Origin: JBBSHS01 sp038232515
Lineage (GTDB): Bacteria; Actinomycetota; Acidimicrobiia; Acidimicrobiales; JAUJNH01
DNA: 10,833 bases
Direction of reading: 5' to 3'
NCBI GenBank assembly: GCA_038232515.1
Contig: JBBSHS010000082.1
Coordinates: 1-10,833 of the forward strand
Positions 1-6,571 of this stretch are shown here, piece by piece (the first letter of the stretch is position 1; each line of letters starts with the position of its first letter). The notes below the pieces were generated by a model that was given only the letters and a program-made list of their open reading frames with translations, was not told the origin of the DNA and made no database searches. The translations under genes were made by a program, and so were the position numbers.

Positions 1-530
1 TCGAAATCAGACCAGTCCTCGGGGTTGTCCTCCACGAAGTGGTCGACGACGACGCCGTCGACGCCGTCGACCAGTACCAGGCCCCGCTGGGTGGGCGGTT
101 CGTCCGCCGAGTACAACAGGATGCGCCAGGTGGGACGGGACAGCAACCCGCGCCAGGACATCTGGCCGGAGGCATGACCGACCGGGAAGCCGACGGTCCT
201 GGCCGCCTCGGCCAGAGCGTCGACCTCGCGGACCCTCAGGGGCGCCGACGCCAACAGGTGGTAGAGCCCGGCGAGTACGAGCAGCCCGGCGATCACCAAC
301 AGACCGTGGTTCACCAGCACCCCGCCGTGGTGGCGAGCCGCCCACAACCACAGACAGGCTGCCGCCGTCCCCAGATAGATGAAACCGGGAACGCGACGGC
401 GCTTGTTATCGGGGATCTGGTATGGACCGATGGTGGCGGAGACGTCGAGGTCGGCTGGCAACTCGTCGCGGTACTCCGCCGTGCCGTCGCTCGTGCCCTC
501 CACGGGCGCCGGCTCGGACGGGTCAGACAT
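1..530 (-). CDS. Two-helix membrane protein of unknown function (3' end off the window)
   Basis: The frame is open from an ATG at 530 to the left edge, giving 176 visible residues. I do not recognise the family. Residues 1-40 are acidic and Pro/Ser-rich, followed by a basic KRRR patch (43-46). Two hydrophobic stretches follow, at about 50-65 and 73-95, each long enough to cross a membrane. By the positive-inside rule the N-terminus should be cytoplasmic. The part after residue 98 looks soluble and cytoplasmic, with an Arg/Glu/Ala-rich start and a Val/Asp-rich hydrophobic stretch near 150-163. An alternative in-frame ATG lies at 536; neither start has a clear Shine-Dalgarno sequence. The gene is downstream of the HIT gene on the same strand with a 107-113 base gap, so it may be co-transcribed. 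In mycobacteria the gene after thrS-HIT is pgsA (phosphatidylinositol-phosphate synthase), but this protein shows no CDP-alcohol phosphatidyltransferase motif in the visible part. Confidence 0.7.
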   Translation of the reverse strand, partial: MSDPSEPAPVEGTSDGTAEYRDELPADLDVSATIGPYQIPDNKRRRVPGFIYLGTAAACLWLWAARHHGGVLVNHGLLVIAGLLVLAGLYHLLASAPLRVREVDALAEAARTVGFPVGHASGQMSWRGLLSRPTWRILLYSADEPPTQRGLVLVDGVDGVVVDHFVEDNPEDWSDF

Positions 531-578
531 CGTCATGGGCCCATATGGGGACGACCGGGCTGTTCCAGTGCACGTTCA

Positions 579-593
579 GCCCCAGACGGGGGC
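579..593 (-). other. Short hairpin after the HIT gene
   Basis: An inverted repeat GCCCC / GGGGC with a 5-base spacer lies 51 bases past the HIT stop. No run of T follows it on the minus strand. It is at best a weak or factor-assisted terminator between the HIT gene and the membrane-protein gene, and at this GC content it may be chance. Confidence 0.2.
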
Positions 594-643
594 ATCCAGA
601 CGAGCGCCACGCATAGATGGCCGAGGGCCCCACAACGAGGAGG

Positions 644-1162
644 CTAGACATCGGCCGGCAGCGACGGCCATGCGGCTTGCAGCTTCTCCCAGCTGCGTGA
701 CAGCGGTTCGGGCAGCACCCGGGCCTCGGCCACCGCCGTCATGAAGTTGCTGTCCCCGGACCACCGGGGCAGGACGTGGACGTGGAGGTGGCCGGGGACG
801 CCGGCCCCGGCCGCCCGGCCCAGGTTGAGGCCGACGTTCACCCCCTCGGGGTGGTAGGCGGCCGTGACGGCGGCCACGGCGGTGTGCACGCCGTCCCAGA
901 GCTCGGCCCGCTCCTCGCCGGCCACGGATCCCAGCTCGCCGATGTGGCGCATGGGCATGACCATCACGTGGCCGCTCGTATAGGGGTAGGCGTTGAGGAT
1001 GGCGGCGCAGCGGTCGCCCCGCCATACGACCAGGCTCTCCTCCGCCGGCAGACTGGACGCCACGATGTCGCAGAACACGCAGTCGGGGGCTGGGCCTTCT
1101 CCGCCGGTGACGCTGTCCATGTAGGCCGAGCGCCAACCCGCCCAGAGCCGGTCGAGGGTCAC
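644..1162 (-). CDS. HIT-family Ap4A phosphorylase/hydrolase (Rv2613c-like)
   Basis: This is a 172-residue cytosolic nucleotide-binding protein of the histidine-triad superfamily. The signature HLHVHVL is at 125-131, with His127 the expected nucleophile that takes the AMP. A CVFC pair at 28-31, followed by typical HIT residues (YPYTSGHVMVMP near 60-70), matches the zinc-bearing actinobacterial branch. Its M. tuberculosis member, Rv2613c, is described as an Ap4A phosphorylase next to thrS. The start is a GTG whose last two bases form part of the thrS stop (GTGA), which suggests translational coupling. The N-terminal DRLWAGWRSAY, before the later ATG at residue 15, resembles what I recall at the start of Rv2613c, so I keep the long start. 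Context supports the job: aminoacyl-tRNA synthetases make Ap4A from aminoacyl-AMP and ATP, and this enzyme would split it. Phosphorylase versus hydrolase activity cannot be told from sequence alone. Confidence 0.9.
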   Translation of the reverse strand: MTLDRLWAGWRSAYMDSVTGGEGPAPDCVFCDIVASSLPAEESLVVWRGDRCAAILNAYPYTSGHVMVMPMRHIGELGSVAGEERAELWDGVHTAVAAVTAAYHPEGVNVGLNLGRAAGAGVPGHLHVHVLPRWSGDSNFMTAVAEARVLPEPLSRSWEKLQAAWPSLPADV

Positions 1163-3138
1163 GTCGCCGTGAAGGCCGCCACCTCGGCGTGGAGCCGGGT
1201 GACGAGCTCGTCGACGGGAATGTCCTTCTCGGGCCGGCCTTCGTCCCGACGGTTGTCCGCCACCGTGCCGTGAGCCACGTCGTCGTCGCCTACCACCAGC
1301 GTGTGCGGGATCTTCTCCAGGTGCTTGGCCTTGCGCACCCTGGCCCCCAGCGGCTCATCGGGCTCGCCCACCTCGGCCCGGAACCCCTCGGACCGGAGCC
1401 GGTCGACCACCTGGTGGGCGTAGGCGGCGTGGGCCCCGGCCACCGGCAGGGCACAGCATTGCACCGGGGCCAACCAGGTGGGGAACGCCCCGGCGTAATG
1501 CTCGAGCAGGATGGCGAAGAATCGGTCGAGCGAACCGAACAGGGCCCGGTGGATCATCTGCGGCCGCTTGTGGGTGTTGTCGGCGTCGACGTAGGTGAGA
1601 TCGAACCGCTCCGGAAACTGGAAGTCCACCTGCAGCGTCGACAGCTGCCACCGGCGGCCAATTGCGTCGCGCACGTGCACGTCGACCTTGGGGGCGTAGA
1701 AGGCGCCCTCCCCCTCGGCGATGACATAGGGCACCTCCGCGCCCTTGAGGGCCTGTTCCAGCGCGGCCTCGGCCTCGGCCCACTGCGCGCTGTCGCCCAC
1801 GAACTTGTCGGGCCGGGTGGAGAGCTCGGCTTCGAAGTCGCCCAGCCCGAACGTGCGCAGCAGCCGCAGCACGAAGGCCAGCAGGCTGGCCAGCTCCCCC
1901 TGGAGCTGCTCGGGTGTGCAGAAGATGTGGCTGTCGTCCTGGGTGAAGCCGCGGGCCCGCATCAGGCCGTTCAGCACCCCCGAGCGCTCGAAGCGGTACA
2001 CGGTGCCGAGCTCGAACAAACGCAGAGGCAGCTCTTTGTACGTGTGCTGGCGGGCCTTGTAGATGAGGAGGTGCCCGGGGCAGTTCATGGGCTTGGGGTA
2101 GTAGGTGGCACCCTCCATCTCCATGGGCGGGTACATGCCGTCGGCGTACCACTGGAGGTGGCCCGACTTCTCGAACAGCGTCGATTTGGCGATATGGGGC
2201 GTGTAGACGAACTCGTAGCCGGCCCGCTCGTGCTCGCGCCGGCTGTAATCCTCCATGACCTTGCGGACCATGCCCCCCTTGGGATGGAAGACGGCCAGCC
2301 CCCCACCCATCTCCGGGGGAAAGTGGAACAGGTCGAGCTCGGCCCCGAGCTTGCGGTGATCGCGCTTGGCCGCCTCGTCCAAGCGGTGGAGATGCTCCTG
2401 CAGAGCCTTGTCGGACTCCCAGCCCGTGCCATAGATTCGCTGCAGCTGCTGGTTGCGCTCGTCGCCCCGCCAGTAGGCGGCGGCCACCCGCATCAGCTTG
2501 AAATGGCCGAGGTGGCGACCGGTGTTCTCGACGTGCGGCCCTCGGCACAGGTCTATGAAGCGGGGCGGGTTCTCGTAGGTGGACACCACCTCGGCGTCGG
2601 TGCCGGCCGTCGGGTCGATGACCTCGCCGGCGGAGCTGCTGGCGCTCTGGATGATCTCGAGCTTGAACGGCTGTTGACTGAAGATCTCCCGAGCCGCATC
2701 CTTGGGGTGCTCGGCCCGCACGAACGGCTGGTGCTCGGCCATGATCTCGCGCATCCGGGCCTCGATGCGCCCGAGGTCGTCGGGGATGAAACGGGCGTCA
2801 TCGGGAAGCTGGAAGTCGTAGTAGAAGCCGTCCTCCACCGGCGGCCCTATGGCGAAGTAGGCGCCCGGCCACAGGTCGAGGACGGCCTGGGCCATAACGT
2901 GGGCAGTCGAATGGCGGATCGTGTAGCGGCCCCGCTCGGAGTCGCGGGTGACCATGGCCACCCGCTGGCCGTCGCCCAACTCGGCCGTGAGATCGCGCTC
3001 TCGGCCGTCGACCTCCATGATCACGGCCGCCTCGGCCAGGCGCCGTCCAATCGACCCGGCCAGCTGCAGGCCGGTCGTACCCGGGGCCAGTTCCCGTGTG
3101 GCACCGTCGGGCAGGGTGATCGTGATGTGGTCGGCCAT
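1159..3138 (-). CDS. thrS: Threonyl-tRNA synthetase
   Basis: This class II synthetase charges tRNA-Thr with threonine. The start at 3138 gives 659 aa beginning MADHITITLPDG, which fits the TGS domain; in-frame ATGs at 3162 and 3171 would add 8-11 residues that do not look like the family. Domains in order (numbered from 3138) are TGS about 1-65, editing domain about 66-230, class II catalytic core about 260-555, and anticodon-binding domain about 560-659. The editing site has the HxxxH (His76, His80) and CxxxH (Cys198, His202) pairs. The expected zinc ligands are present: Cys353 in MNCPGH, His404 in QDDSHIFC and His530 in HRALFGS. Motif 2 (YRFERSG...MRARGFTQDD) and motif 3 (SLDRFFAILLEHY) are intact. 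It is a full-length, apparently functional enzyme, 57 bases after the STAS gene and overlapping the HIT gene by 4 bases. No T-box leader is visible. Confidence 0.98.
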   Translation of the reverse strand: MADHITITLPDGATRELAPGTTGLQLAGSIGRRLAEAAVIMEVDGRERDLTAELGDGQRVAMVTRDSERGRYTIRHSTAHVMAQAVLDLWPGAYFAIGPPVEDGFYYDFQLPDDARFIPDDLGRIEARMREIMAEHQPFVRAEHPKDAAREIFSQQPFKLEIIQSASSSAGEVIDPTAGTDAEVVSTYENPPRFIDLCRGPHVENTGRHLGHFKLMRVAAAYWRGDERNQQLQRIYGTGWESDKALQEHLHRLDEAAKRDHRKLGAELDLFHFPPEMGGGLAVFHPKGGMVRKVMEDYSRREHERAGYEFVYTPHIAKSTLFEKSGHLQWYADGMYPPMEMEGATYYPKPMNCPGHLLIYKARQHTYKELPLRLFELGTVYRFERSGVLNGLMRARGFTQDDSHIFCTPEQLQGELASLLAFVLRLLRTFGLGDFEAELSTRPDKFVGDSAQWAEAEAALEQALKGAEVPYVIAEGEGAFYAPKVDVHVRDAIGRRWQLSTLQVDFQFPERFDLTYVDADNTHKRPQMIHRALFGSLDRFFAILLEHYAGAFPTWLAPVQCCALPVAGAHAAYAHQVVDRLRSEGFRAEVGEPDEPLGARVRKAKHLEKIPHTLVVGDDDVAHGTVADNRRDEGRPEKDIPVDELVTRLHAEVAAFTAT

Positions 3139-3195
3139 CACCGGCCACGATAGTGGTGCCATATCCGGCATCCGACCGGTTTGGAGCCGCCGCCC

Positions 3196-3543
3196 TTACT
3201 CCGTTTCAGCGTCATCGACGTCGAACAAGCGGGCCACGCCGCTCACCCGCAGCACCCGCAGGACGGCCCCACGGGGTGAAACCAGCACCAACCGGGTGCC
3301 GCCGGCCAGAGCTTGGTGGCGGGCCTCGATCAGCACGGCCAGCCCCGACGAGTCACAGAACGACAGCGCCGACAGGTCGACCCGCACGTCGGTGCCGGGC
3401 AGGGCGTCGACGACTGCGGGCAGGAGCGAGCCACGCAGCTGCGGGCCCGTGAACATGTCGAGCTCACCGGACACGGCCACCACGGTGCCCTCGTCCGACG
3501 CTTTGACGGTCACGGACAACGGGACAGCTGGATCGGTTGGCAC
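3196..3543 (-). CDS. STAS-domain anti-anti-sigma factor
   Basis: This 115-residue protein is essentially one STAS domain of the SpoIIAA/RsbV type. It shows the expected core: VVAVSGELDMFTGPQLR (21-37), then VRVDLSALSFCDSSGLAVL (53-71), and the C-terminal helix ending FDVDD. The DSSG motif supplies the serine phosphorylated by a partner kinase/anti-sigma factor in this family (Ser65 by alignment with Ser58 of B. subtilis SpoIIAA). In the unphosphorylated state such proteins bind the anti-sigma factor and free the sigma factor. The start is GTG at 3543 with GAGG 8 bases upstream; an in-frame GTG at 3555 is possible but overlaps that GAGG. No kinase or sigma gene is in the window, so the partner is unknown. 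It lies 122 bases downstream of the GAF-ANTAR gene on the same strand and upstream of thrS. Confidence 0.9.
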   Translation of the reverse strand: MPTDPAVPLSVTVKASDEGTVVAVSGELDMFTGPQLRGSLLPAVVDALPGTDVRVDLSALSFCDSSGLAVLIEARHQALAGGTRLVLVSPRGAVLRVLRVSGVARLFDVDDAETE

Positions 3544-3639
3544 GCGACACACCTCGGGGTCGGCAGCGGAGGTGGAACCAGTCGCAGCGTGCCGATGAGA
3601 GCCGAGGAGCCGCCCACTGACGCCGCGCCCGGCACCGGT

Positions 3640-3655
3640 GGCTGTTCGCTCAACC
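3640..3655 (-). promoter_or_regulatory. Hexaloop hairpin resembling half of an ANTAR RNA target
   Basis: On the minus strand the RNA would fold as GGUUG-AGCGAA-CAGCC: a 5-pair stem (one G-U pair) closing a six-base loop with A at position 1 and G at position 4. Those are the loop positions conserved in the paired hexaloop hairpins bound by ANTAR proteins. It sits 10 bases after the stop of the GAF-ANTAR gene, in the leader of the STAS gene. I could not find a convincing second hexaloop in the following 90 bases, and an alternative outer pairing (CCGGT/ACCGG) competes, so this is suggestive only. Confidence 0.25.
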
Positions 3656-3665
3656 GGAGAGGACC

Positions 3666-4397
3666 TTAGCCGGACGGCGCCGGTCGGACTCCGCCGATGA
3701 CCCGCTGGGCCACCGTCCGCAGCTTCTCGTTGCGGCGCTGGCTCAACTGCCGCAACACGGCAAAGGCGGCGTCGGCGTCGATGCCCTGCTGCCCCATGAC
3801 CACGCCCTTGGCCTGCTCGATGACCGCCCGGCTGGTCATGGCCTGCTCGAGTTGTTCCGCCACCGCCCGCAAATGACCGACCGTCCGGCCGTTGGCCACG
3901 ATGGTGCCGGCCTGCCCGGCGAACATGGCGACTGGTCGCTCGTCGAGGCGATCGAAGGCGTGGCGCTCCAAGCCGTACAGGTTCAGTGCCCCCACGCTCT
4001 CCTCGCCGATGAGAATGGGGGCGGCGAGGAAGCTGAGGATGCCCACCGCCTTGGCCTCCTCGACGAACTCCGGCCATGGCGTGCTCTCGGCGCCGTTGTC
4101 CGCCCGCACCACCTGGCGGAAGCGGACGGCGTCGAGGCACGGTCCCCGGCCTTCGCGGTACTGCCGGCGGTCGACGGGCAGAACCCTCTGGTCGGTCACC
4201 ACCACGGTGCCGGGCTGGTCGCCCTCGATGAGGGTCACGCCGGCCAGGTTGACCCCGCTCATGGTGGACGCGCAGACCTCCACCAGACGCTGGAGTTGAT
4301 CGGTCATCGTCTCGGCGCCCAGAGCCAGCGCCGATAGCTCGGCCAAACCGTCGAGAAGATCGTCCTCGCCGGCATCGAACACGGTCCCGTCGCTCAT
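3666..4397 (-). CDS. GAF-ANTAR RNA-binding response regulator
   Basis: The protein is 243 residues, beginning MSDGTVFDAGEDD. Residues about 30-170 form a GAF domain, a small-ligand or redox sensor fold; the visible block APILIGEESVGALNLYG (126-142) is typical. Residues about 180-235 form an ANTAR domain (LEQAMTSRAVIEQAKGVVMGQ...), which binds hexaloop RNA hairpins and relieves transcription termination. This architecture is common in actinobacteria, often near STAS proteins and stress regulators. The start at 4397 is chosen because GGAGG lies 5 bases upstream; the frame stays open further up, but that would overlap the end of mshC and encodes no domain. It is 52 bases downstream of mshC. The ligand is unknown. 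Single cysteines are present (Cys42, Cys87), but I see no clear heme or Fe-S motif. Confidence 0.93.
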   Translation of the reverse strand: MSDGTVFDAGEDDLLDGLAELSALALGAETMTDQLQRLVEVCASTMSGVNLAGVTLIEGDQPGTVVVTDQRVLPVDRRQYREGRGPCLDAVRFRQVVRADNGAESTPWPEFVEEAKAVGILSFLAAPILIGEESVGALNLYGLERHAFDRLDERPVAMFAGQAGTIVANGRTVGHLRAVAEQLEQAMTSRAVIEQAKGVVMGQQGIDADAAFAVLRQLSQRRNEKLRTVAQRVIGGVRPAPSG

Positions 4398-4402
4398 CCC
4401 AG

Positions 4403-4407
4403 CCTCC
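4403..4407 (-). promoter_or_regulatory. Ribosome binding site of the GAF-ANTAR gene
   Basis: A full GGAGG lies 5 bases before the ATG at 4397. It is the strongest Shine-Dalgarno of the minus-strand genes here and decides the start of this gene against the longer open frame that runs into mshC. Confidence 0.75.
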
Positions 4408-4449
4408 GGTGTGGTTGTCGGTGCGGCTCGGCTACCTGCGCCTGGTGGC

Positions 4450-5571
4450 TCAGGCGACGCCGAGCAGTGCCAGCGCCTCCGAGACGCCGGTCCCAGCATC
4501 CACCACGGCATCGATGGCCGCCAGTGCGGATGGCGTGTCGAGGTCGTCATCCAGGGCGGTCCGCACTTCGTCCAGGGCCCCGCTCCCGGGGCCCATCCCC
4601 CGCCATCGATCCAGGCGGGCGGCGGCGGCGGCCATGAGGCCGTCGTCCCATTCGAAGCCGGCGCGGTAGTGATGGGCGAGGATGGCGAGGCGGACGGCGG
4701 GCGCCTCCCATTCCTTCAGCAGGTCGCTCACGAAGATCAGGTTGCCGAGGCTCTTGGACATCTTGACCCCACCCAGACTCACCATGCCGACGTGCATCCA
4801 ATGGCGGACAAAACGCTCGCCGGTGGCCGCCTCGGACTGCGCCGCCTCGCATTCGTGGTGGGGGTAGATGAGGTCGGTGCCGCCGCCGTGGAGATCGACG
4901 GTCGTGCCCAGCTCACGCAGGGCCAAGGCCGAGCACTCGATGTGCCAGCCCGGGCGTCCCGGCCCCCACAGCGAGTCCCAGGCCGGCTCGCCGTCCACCG
5001 AGGGCTGCCAGAGCACGAAGTCCAACGGGTCGGCCTTGTCGGGATCGTCGGGACGACCACCGCGCTCCGCCGCCAGTTCCAGCATGGTGGCGCGGTCGTA
5101 GTGGCTGACCGTGCCGAATCCGGGGAACGAGGACACCGAGAAGTACACCGACCCGCCGCCGCGGTAGGCGTGACCCTGGTCCAGGACCATGCCGATGAAG
5201 CCGAGGATGTCGGGGATGGCGCCCGTGGCCCTCGGCTCGGAGAAGGCGGGCAGCAGGTTGAGGGCGTTCATGCAGGCCTCGAAGCGGGCCAGCTCCTCGG
5301 CCGCCAAATCGAGATAGTGGACGCCGAGTTTGCGGGCCTTGTCGAACAGGGGATCGTCGATATCGGTGACGTTGCGCACGCACTGGGTACGGTGCCCGCG
5401 GTCACGCAGGCGACGCTGCAGCACGTCGTAGGCGACGTAGGTGGCGGCATGGCCGACGTGGGCGGCGTCGTAGGGCGTGATGCCGCACGTGTACATGGTG
5501 ACGAGTGGGCCCGGCCGAAAGGGCACCACCGCCTGGCGGGCCGTGTCGTACAGCCGCAGGTCCGGCGTCAC
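4450..5571 (-). CDS. mshC: Mycothiol ligase MshC (L-cysteine:GlcN-Ins ligase)
   Basis: This class I CysRS relative activates cysteine with ATP and joins it to 1-D-myo-inositol 2-amino-2-deoxy-glucopyranoside, a late step of mycothiol synthesis in the cytosol. The protein is 373 aa. The MshC-specific form of the first motif, MYTCGITPYDAAHVGHAATY (26-45), separates it from true CysRS, which has a CGPTVYD-type motif. The likely zinc ligands are Cys29, Cys213 (WHIECSAL) and His238 (YPHHE), with spacing close to M. smegmatis MshC as I recall it (43/231/256). HIGH-like HVGH is at 38-41 and KMSKS at 270-274. There is no CysRS anticodon-binding domain, as expected. Known MshC proteins are about 410 aa; this one is shorter at both ends, but all active-site motifs are present. 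The start is a GTG overlapping the upstream stop as GTGA, with GAGGGCGGA just before it, so translation is probably coupled to the F420 oxidoreductase gene. Confidence 0.95.
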   Translation of the reverse strand: MTPDLRLYDTARQAVVPFRPGPLVTMYTCGITPYDAAHVGHAATYVAYDVLQRRLRDRGHRTQCVRNVTDIDDPLFDKARKLGVHYLDLAAEELARFEACMNALNLLPAFSEPRATGAIPDILGFIGMVLDQGHAYRGGGSVYFSVSSFPGFGTVSHYDRATMLELAAERGGRPDDPDKADPLDFVLWQPSVDGEPAWDSLWGPGRPGWHIECSALALRELGTTVDLHGGGTDLIYPHHECEAAQSEAATGERFVRHWMHVGMVSLGGVKMSKSLGNLIFVSDLLKEWEAPAVRLAILAHHYRAGFEWDDGLMAAAAARLDRWRGMGPGSGALDEVRTALDDDLDTPSALAAIDAVVDAGTGVSEALALLGVA

Positions 5572-6266
5572 TCCGCCCTCGGCCGCCCGACCTGTGCCGT
5601 TCCGACGTCACCGACATTCAGACCGGTGAGCCTGATGGAAGCGCGGGCCTTGTGGCGCACGTTGACGTTGAGCAGAACGGCCGTGAACGCCTCTATGGCA
5701 CCCGCCATGGAAAGGGTGCCCGCCACCACAGGCCGCAGGCCGGGGATGAGCCGCACCAGCTCGACCGTCTGTTCCAGCGCCAGGGGATCGTCGGCGCACA
5801 CCAGCACGTCGCAGTCCATCGGCTCGTCGAGCTTGGCCAGCGTCCGCGCCGGCAGATGGTGGAACGCCGCTCCCACCGCTGTCTGCCTGAGGACCACCTG
5901 CACGCTCTCGGCCACCGAACCCCGGGCCGGGGTCAGCCATTGGAACTCGCCGCTCACCTTGTGCATCGGGTTGCACATGCTCACCAGGACCTTGCCCGTC
6001 AGCTGATCTCCGACTCCGCGTGCCGCCGCCACCGCCGCGTCCCACGGCGTGGCCAGCACCACGATGTCGGCTCTCGCCGCCTCTGCGTTGACGTCGCCGA
6101 CGAGAGCCAGGCTGCGGTCGGGCCAGCGGTCGAGGACCTCCTCGACGACGCCCTTGGCCCGCGTCGCCTCACGGCTGCCCACGGTCACATCGATCCCGAC
6201 GTCAGCCAGCCTGGCGGCCAAGCCCAAGCCGGCGGGACCGGTCCCGCCGATGATTCCCACGTGCAC
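5568..6266 (-). CDS. npdG: F420H2:NADP+ oxidoreductase (NPDR/Fno family)
   Basis: The protein is 232 aa and moves hydride between NADP(H) and the deazaflavin F420; in actinobacteria it most likely reduces F420 with NADPH. The N-terminal Rossmann motif is MHVGIIGGTGPAG (1-13), followed by VGSR (29-32), the usual contact for the NADP 2'-phosphate. Further family features are VLATPWDA (70-77), SMCNPM (96-101), VGAAFHHLPA (131-140) and the C-terminal NVNVRHKARASIRLTGL (200-216). The start at GTG 6266 is chosen because the family begins at this strand; GGTAGG lies about 9 bases upstream. A longer frame starting at 6329 would run through a perfect dyad and adds 21 residues with no family match. The gene heads the minus-strand cluster. 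The symbol is by family; archaeal genes are also called fno. Confidence 0.92.
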   Translation of the reverse strand: MHVGIIGGTGPAGLGLAARLADVGIDVTVGSREATRAKGVVEEVLDRWPDRSLALVGDVNAEAARADIVVLATPWDAAVAAARGVGDQLTGKVLVSMCNPMHKVSGEFQWLTPARGSVAESVQVVLRQTAVGAAFHHLPARTLAKLDEPMDCDVLVCADDPLALEQTVELVRLIPGLRPVVAGTLSMAGAIEAFTAVLLNVNVRHKARASIRLTGLNVGDVGTAQVGRPRAE

Positions 6267-6289
6267 CCGTGGCAACCTACCAGCGGCGA

Positions 6290-6308
6290 CTAGGCGCTTG
6301 GCGCCTAG
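6290..6308 (-). promoter_or_regulatory. 19-base dyad, probable operator of npdG-mshC
   Basis: CTAGGCGC-TTG-GCGCCTAG is a perfect 8-base inverted repeat with a 3-base spacer, 23 bases before the npdG start. A TTGACT (minus strand, 6329-6324) lies upstream at a distance that would place the -10 element inside the dyad, although no good TATAAT match is visible there. This is the geometry of a repressor site. A 3-base loop and no T run make a terminator less likely. Confidence 0.5.
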
Positions 6309-6323
6309 GAGCCGACGTGATTG

Positions 6324-6329
6324 AGTCAA
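6324..6329 (-). promoter_or_regulatory. Possible -35 element for npdG
   Basis: TTGACT on the minus strand matches the sigma-70-type TTGACA at five of six positions. It lies about 58 bases before the GTG start. It is inside a 9-base palindrome TTGAGTCAA (6321-6329). The matching -10 is poor, so a group-specific sigma factor or an activator may be involved. Confidence 0.3.
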
Positions 6330-6497
6330 GTTCCATGCGGCGTCGACAACGCCAGTGGGGCCACTTCGATTGTCGAACTGACCGCGTAGCGGCGTGGGAG
6401 GGCTGCGTCGGGTTCGAGGATGGCGCCCCAGCCGACTAACGCAGGATACCCCCGTAGGTACGGGTGACGAACATGGCCGCTCGCAGGCCCGCGGATG

Positions 6498-6567
6498 ACC
6501 TGCTCGTCGGGCGGGGGCGGAGCCCCGGTGGGAAAACCTGCTCGTCGGGCGGGGGCGAAGCCCCGGT
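6498..6567 (-). repeat. Two tandem copies of a 32-base hairpin-forming repeat
   Basis: The copies are at 6498-6529 and 6536-6567 (period 38) and differ at one base. Each begins ACCTGCTCGTCGGGCGGGGG on the plus strand and contains a GC hairpin, GGGGC / GCCCC, around a GGA or GAA loop. On the minus strand the first hairpin starts 7 bases after the stop codon of the 285-residue gene, and TTTT follows about 15 bases later. They may act as a double terminator, or be two copies of a dispersed intergenic (REP-like) element. Only a genome-wide count would tell. Confidence 0.75.
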
Positions 6568-6571
6568 AGCC

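Larger units (their letters stand above)
6309..6571. other. Non-coding stretch with several dyads
   Basis: No gene is supported between the npdG dyad and the stop of the unknown gene at 6572. Besides the tandem repeats listed separately, two more inverted repeats are visible: TTCGA-TTG-TCGAA (6365-6377) and CCCGTA-GG-TACGGG (6451-6464). The second has only two spacer bases, so it fits a protein-binding site better than an RNA hairpin. The region would carry the promoter of the npdG operon and the terminator of the unknown gene, both read on the minus strand. Confidence 0.5.

Noticed and set aside
39..71. GTCGAC-rich short repeat near the left edge
   Set aside because: It simply encodes the in-frame Val-Asp run (VDGVDGVVVD) of the membrane-protein gene using preferred codons.
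540..549. Palindrome CCCATATGGG next to the start of the left-edge gene
   Set aside because: A 10-base palindrome is expected by chance in a window this size, and no partner site or promoter is seen.
1189..3153. Very long plus-strand open frame (654 codons) opposite thrS
   Set aside because: It is an antisense shadow caused by high GC at third codon positions; thrS on the other strand has every family motif.
4450..5571. Cysteinyl-tRNA synthetase (cysS) instead of mshC
   Set aside because: The first motif is the MshC form (CGITPYDAAHVGHAATY) and the CysRS anticodon-binding domain is absent.
4411..6006. 531-codon plus-strand open frame opposite mshC and npdG
   Set aside because: It spans two convincing minus-strand genes antisense, has no recognisable domain and is compositionally odd (His, Gly and Val rich).
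6498..6567. CRISPR-like repeat pair
   Set aside because: Only two copies with a 6-base gap and no spacer-sized unique sequence; no cas genes nearby.
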